Source: Brachycybe producta (Eukaryota; Arthropoda; Diplopoda; Playtdesmida; Andrognathidae). Taken from it: a stretch of 64,000 nucleotides of DNA. The notes under the pieces were generated by a model. The model searched no databases. It saw only the letters and a program-made list of their open reading frames with translations, and was not told the origin of the DNA. Shown piece by piece: positions 58,677 to 64,000 of the stretch. The first letter of the stretch is position 1, and the number at the start of each line of letters is the position of its first letter. Made by a program: the position numbers and the translations under genes. The DNA is taken from assembly GCA_036925085.1 (NCBI GenBank), contig JAUPFP010000036.1:1240001-1304000 (forward strand). The letters are read 5' to 3'.

Positions 58677-60319
58677 GATTTGAATCAATTTTTACTTACT
58701 ATCATAATTTGGTGCTTTTGCATACTGACTAGTGAATCTTCAGAATGACTTGATTTTTTTTCTCACTTTGATGGCAACCGATTCACAAAAATGATGAAGA
58801 CTTTTGAAACAAAGAAGAGAGTGGGGAAAACAATTGGAAGTTCATCAGTTCAGTGCGCCTGCCTTTGTGTGCTTTGTTTCCAACAAAATAAGCGGAATGT
58901 GAAAAAAAAAAATGTAAGCTTATAAGTCAGACTTGCTTTTATGTTTTTAGAATATAGCCAATCAGACAAGCAGAAAAAAAGGAGAAGGAAGAAATAAGCC
59001 ATAAGCCAGTCTAAAAAAATATTTCACTTAACCATGTCAGGTTTTCAAACAAACAAACAAAAAACTCCCTTGAAGTTGGAGTTATTTGATTATAGTTGGG
59101 AAAAGCAGCAGCAAAACTCAAAAGCCACTGAAATTGCTCTTGATGCCTTAAAATCGATGAAATTTCTCACCACAACAGGTTAAAAATGGAATATAGTCTC
59201 ACTAACTTAATTGAATTTGGGTTGAAAAAAATTATGATTCCCATTAGACAGTCAAGTCCTAGTTCTACACTTTTTCTTTTCTGGTCATTATTAGAAGTCG
59301 TTACTAGGAAACCATCCAGATATGGAACAAGAAAAAATCACAGAAAAAAAAAAAGAAAACTGAAACATGAAACAAAAATTTAAAAGTAAAAGTTGCATTT
59401 ACACCAAAGCAAAACTACTTCATATACAAATTTGTAAAGTTGCTAAAAAAAAGTCTTTTTGTTTTGAATTGGTGTAAACGTACCTAAACATGTTTCTAAG
59501 TTTTTAATTAACTGTCTGCTTGTTCATCATTAGTATAAATATTTGTAACCTCTCCTAAGATAAATAAAACGTGTGACCTTGTGTTATTTGTTAAGCTACT
59601 GCAGGGTGTAAGCAACCTGTTACACACAAGACTCTGCAGAAGTTGTTTGAAAACTACTCCCTATTCCATATTGAACTTCCTTAGGGTGCATTTGAGAATC
59701 ACAGTAATAAAAACAGTAGAGGCTGTTCGATTACATTTAGGAAGCATTTGAGCATGTCGGTCCTTATGCTTCCTAGGAACTACAGTGACTGCTGACAGAC
59801 AACAAAAACAACCAAAATGAGCAGCAGACAAGTGAAATTTGGTTGAAAAACAAAGATGGCTCATCTCGAGACCAAAACCATTGCCCACATCCTAGGCAAA
59901 TGAAACCAAATTCGCAACATGCGTCACAACCATGTGTCAGGACATCAATTGCATCTGCTCTCGGTGCAGCTAGATTCAAAGGTTGACGATTAAATTCATG
60001 GCCACAACAAGGAAGCAGTTGCCTTTTGCCAGAGTAAAAAGAACGAATATACATGTATGGTGGACCCAACTCTCCGTACTGAATCATGTTGAAAGGGCAT
60101 GTTGAAAAGGTTGAACACCACTGGAGTGCTTGCTATGTACTTGATTAGATCGAAATTCTCGGTCTTATGGCAGTGGGTGCCAAGATCACTATTCCCAGAT
60201 TCTTCGAGGATTTTCCCCACATCATTCAACTTGCCAAAATCACTGATCAAACCGCTCTGTGACCAAAGACTCCATGATAATTGTGAGGAAGCAGCAACAG
60301 TGTGACTCACTTCATAACC

Positions 60320-60496
60320 TAAAGCCCAGGTTACGATAATACAACTTAGTGTTGTGTAAACTGCAATACGGAATAGTGACATCAAAATGATGTCACAACA
60401 AGCAATGTCATCGAGGTACACAACACTGGTAGTGACGTCACTACTAAGTATTGCTGTTTGCACCGCACTTAGTCGTATCATCATAACCAAGCCTTA
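60320..60496. mobile_element. Small MITE with AAGCCCAGGTTACGAT-like ends
   Basis: TAAAGCCCAGGTTACGATAA and inverted ATCATCATAACCAAGCCTTA form imperfect terminal repeats of about 25 bp around a 125-bp centre containing AGTGACGTCACTACT. Confidence 0.55.
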
Positions 60497-61065
60497 ACAC
60501 CGAGATCGTCCTATTGCGAACAAAGAAGGCATTCTTTCCCAAATGATGCAAACTTAGCCTAAATCAAGCGAGATTTTAGGTCAAATGAGATAAGAGTTTA
60601 GTTAAGATTTAATGTATGTAAAGACTGTTGTCGTAGTTCTCAATTTTGCTATTTGTCCATCCATCCCTGTAATCAACTACATAAATCCTGCCAAGTTTTC
60701 CAAGCACTTTACCAAAAAAAAAAAAACTAACTCCAACAGTTTACAAGTAAATGAGGCATAAATGTACCACCATTATCATCAATTTTGTAGGCCTACTGTG
60801 CCTCCTCCTCCTCCTTCCTTTCATGCAAATAAGGTTACTTACTGTGTGTGAAAGTACAGCAGCAGTTAGTGTGGCATATATAATGTATCATTGTAATTCA
60901 GTTGTAACCCATTTTGGTAGAATATTCATCCATGTTGTGGTTGGCAACATACACACTGTACAGAATTTGCATTTTAAAACGGTAGCAGAGAACATATTTG
61001 GGTAATCCCCATGTTAGCATTAAATTATTAACCATTATTATTAATCATTATTATAATTATTATAC

Positions 61066-61376
61066 TAGGGTTCGGATTTTTATGCAATATTTCAAAGCAA
61101 GTGCTTCACAATTATTGTGAAGTAACCATCATCATCATTAGAACAAATGCAATTATGCTTTTTTTTTCTAATCAAAAAGGTTGGTTAGAGGCTAAGATGT
61201 CGGCTTAATATCACTTGTAAACTAGAGTTCTAGCCTCTAACCAGTGTTTTTGTTTGTTTGATATTTTTAATTGTTGGTTGATTTAAATGAGATTGTTACT
61301 TCATAATTGATTCTTGAGCCACAGATTGAGAAACATTTGCTTGATAATTTGATATTGCATAAAAATCCGAGCCCTA
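61066..61376. mobile_element. MITE with TAGGGTTCGGATTTTTATGC ends
   Basis: TAGGGTTCGGATTTTTATGC at 61066 and inverted GCATAAAAATCCGAGCCCTA to 61376 are strong 25-bp termini. A smaller inner pair GGTTAGAGGCTA / CTAGCCTCTAACC also occurs. Fragments of it lie at about 2035-2110 and 62440-62520. Confidence 0.7.
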
Positions 61377-62734
61377 ATTATTAATCATCATCATTATTAA
61401 TATTATTTATTATTTATTTATTACATATTTATTATAAATTATTACTATTTATTAATTATTAATATTAAAATTATTATTTATTATTTATTTATTATTAATT
61501 ATTATTATTATTATTATTACTACCTGTTTATTGCATGTGTCAGGTTAGTACTGCCCTCTGGTGCATTTTTTAAAAAAAAAAACCACCCAAAAAAAGTTCT
61601 ATTGATTTTCTTAGAACCATATTTTTATATTAATAAATCTGAAATATGTATTGCTAATAATTATGTATTAATATATCTTATTGTATAAATTAATTAGATA
61701 TGTGTGTACCGGAAAAAGAAATAACAAAACTCATGAATATATTTTAAGAACAATATTAATTCTATTTTGAGAAATCCACATATTGTCCCTCTCTCTCTCT
61801 CTTTCTCTCCATTAGAAATACGATCTTGTTGATGAAATTCAAATCCTCTCAAAATACTTTTTTTTCTTCATGAATATTTATTTTTCTGTTAAAATCACTT
61901 AAAATCTCTCCATAAATAACATTGTAATTCTATCTGTCGGTCTGTTCAAACATCATGCAAATATGGCTGGACAGAGATTTTCAGGAAGCTTAACTCCCCT
62001 CTCCTTCCTTCCCCCTAATATATTTCATGGTTGATCCAACTTGGAAACTTAGCCCTAAATGACATCAATAGGAACCTAGGGTTACAGTGGGTTGTGGTTT
62101 GGGGGGGGGGGGACATTTTACATAATTTATGAACCCTTTTCATATTTTTGTCTTTCTACTCCTTTATTAAAAATGCATACAAAAATTAGAGCTGATTTAG
62201 TATTGAGTATACTAACGAGAAAATTGTGATGTCATCCTGAGTTTTTGTCAATTTTGATTGCATTTTTATTTGCGAGATGAAGATGAAATGTGTTTTAGCT
62301 GAAACTGACAAGTTCCAGCTGAAAAAAAAAAAATTGTTTAACTGAAATATCTGACGTTATCAGTTAATCTGGCTTTTTAAAAAAAGCTAAATGATATCCT
62401 AACATGATGGCTATCAGCCATTAAAACGCTATTAATAGGGCTCTGGTTTTGTATGCAATTAATTATCAAGCAAATGTTTCTCAACCAGTGGCCCTCCAAG
62501 AGCTAATTGTGAGGAACAGACTAATCGTAGGTCACTAGGTGACCTACTAGTGACCTACACTTTTTTACATTCTGGGGGGGGGGGCTGTGCCCCTCAGACC
62601 CACTGCAACAAACTTAATTTAAAATAACCCCCACCTAATCACCGATTATAAAATAATTTTAAAGTGTAGGTCACCTATTGACCGTCACCTTCCTAGCTGA
62701 AGTAACAATCCAGTTTAGATATTTCAGCTTAACA

Positions 62735-62830
62735 AACGCGCTGAAGATGAAATATTTTGTCGTTTAAGCTGTTGCTTGTTCATGAACAAGCTGCAGCTTA
62801 AACGACAAAATATTTCATCTTCAGCGCGTT
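62735..62830. repeat. Near-perfect 96-bp palindrome
   Basis: AACGCGCTGAAGATGAAATA and its reverse complement bound two arms of about 48 bp with two mismatches and no spacer, centred on TTCATGAA. A diverged relative (GAAGATGAAATGTGTTTTAG) lies at 62280. Confidence 0.85.
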
Positions 62831-62859
62831 ACGAAACCAGTCTTATACCTAGAACACAC

Positions 62860-63165
62860 GTGATAATTTAAATGCATTTAAATAATAAACGTGTTCTACA
62901 GAGCCCTGTGAAGGGCAAACAAACAATATGTCATCGAATTCAATTTATTCAATTTATTCAGTTAATTAATCTGAAAATATTGAGTTAATACTTAAATATA
63001 ATATAGAAACAATTGACGAAATATTGATTTAGTATTTCAATTTAAAATATTAATAATAAAGTGAATTTTTAATTTGGTTTTCATGTCCTTAACTGGATTC
63101 CGTATAATTCACCTAAACACATTTAATTTCAATTCATTTAACTCATGTGTGTGTACAAAGTAAGC
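62860..63165 (+). repeat. Dispersed repeat E, distant copy
   Basis: Same order and orientation as 33800-34095: GTTCTACAGAGCCCTGTGAA, AATATGTCATCGAATTC, CATGTCCTTAACTGGATTCC. Lies about 29 kb from the other pair. Confidence 0.75.
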
Positions 63166-64000
63166 CTAAATACAGTGTTTAAAACAAAATTTCTCCAAAT
63201 GTAGGCGCTGCAATCGCTTTTGGTATAAAAATAGTTTATTTCTAGAGGTGACGTAAAAATGAAAAAAAAAAAAAAGTAATTGCACGTGCTAAGCTTCTAA
63301 AAAAAAAAGAAATGAACACGTGCTAATTTTTTTATTGCTCTAAATCATATTTTACGAGAGTTCTTAAGATGTTTATGGGACGGTTTTTTTTCAGGGGGGG
63401 GGGGGGGGGGGGGGGTTCTAAGGGGTTTAACATGGAGTTTTAAAAAAGGACGATTTGTGAAAATTTTCAGTTCCATTTCTAAGTAAAACTCAGCTGAGCA
63501 TGTGTCAATCTCTCCCTCTTTTTCCAATGAAAAACCAAATTAAAAAAAAATGCACACACACACACCCACATTAAGAATTTAAGGCAACTTTTTCTTAAAT
63601 CTCAAATTATAATGATATCATCATCGTCATGTCTGTCTGTCTGTCTGTGTATCTTATTCAGTTTGACTTATTTTTGTGTTCATCTTTCAGCTCCATTGAA
63701 CCACATGAAAACCAAAAATATTTTCGATCTTTTTTTTTAACTCGAAATCTTGACTTACGTTTTTTCTTTCTCTCTGTTTATAAAGAAACGAAAACCAATC
63801 AATCAATCAATAAAAAAACATGAAAATTGTAATGCCTAAAAATAAAAGCTGCGATTCCACGGTGAACTATTGTTTTAACATTATGAATAATGGTTGGGAT
63901 TCTGACGTCAAAATTAAACTCAATTTCTCAAACATTATTGAAAATAAAATAAGGTCCAAATTCAAGAAGAAGAAAAACCTTTAAATTTAAAAACGTCTTT

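Larger units (their letters stand above)
56058..64000. other. Stretch without a convincing gene
   Basis: Holds transposon remnants, long (ATT)n-like DNA (61380-61520), a homopolymer G run (about 63395-63416) and a GTCT microsatellite (63629). Minus ORFs at 59661-60490 and a 49-codon plus ORF at 59035-59184 (MSGFQTNKQKTPLKLELFDY at its start) have somewhat protein-like composition, but no family was recognised. Confidence 0.5.

Noticed and set aside
63629..63823. 64-codon plus-strand ORF near the right edge
   Set aside because: It starts in a GTCT microsatellite and continues through AT-rich sequence with no protein features.

Overview
The window is AT-rich animal nuclear DNA, most likely from an invertebrate. 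It holds four recognisable, intact, multi-exon protein genes with ordinary spliceosomal introns, set in a dense field of non-autonomous, mostly palindromic DNA transposon remnants. The beta-arrestin gene keeps the same 31-bp and 61-bp exons that I recall from vertebrate ARRB1, and one gene carries what looks like a U12-type AT-AC intron, so intron structure here seems conservative. The species cannot be fixed from the sequence. No tRNA, rRNA, CRISPR or prokaryotic feature was seen.

Layout. 1-2.9 kb: repeats only. 2918-8490 (minus): FIG4, a Sac-domain phosphoinositide phosphatase, 12 exons, about 885 codons. 9947-14278 (minus): EIF2A, 17 exons that join in frame to 553 codons. 15427-16952 (plus): SERP1/RAMP4, 3 exons, 64 codons, head-to-head with EIF2A. 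17-22.9 kb: repeats. 22911-44887 (minus): a beta-arrestin of 13 exons and 442 codons, whose first intron (about 17 kb) is packed with repeats. 44.9-54.9 kb: repeats. 55011-56057 (minus): the last exon of an unidentified protein with a Myb/SANT-like start, proline-rich and glycine-rich middle and a charged C-terminal helix. 56-64 kb: repeats and a few unconvincing short ORFs.

The genes have unrelated housekeeping or signalling jobs: FIG4 in PI(3,5)P2 turnover on endolysosomes, EIF2A in initiator-tRNA delivery under stress, SERP1 at the ER translocon, and beta-arrestin in receptor desensitisation and endocytosis. EIF2A and SERP1 are both tied to stress or translation and share a divergent upstream region. 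The flanks and introns of SERP1 hold an unusual cluster of TGACGTCA sites.

The most notable things are: a likely U12-type AT-AC intron in EIF2A and two likely GC-AG introns (FIG4, EIF2A), each inferred from protein alignment; a dominant palindromic repeat family with dozens of arms throughout introns and intergenic DNA; a 31/32-bp tandem array whose core is the same motif as that family; and a separate palindromic element with exact 9-bp target duplications at three of five copies. I found no clear evidence of a wholly new biological system; the repeat families are the best candidates for undescribed material.
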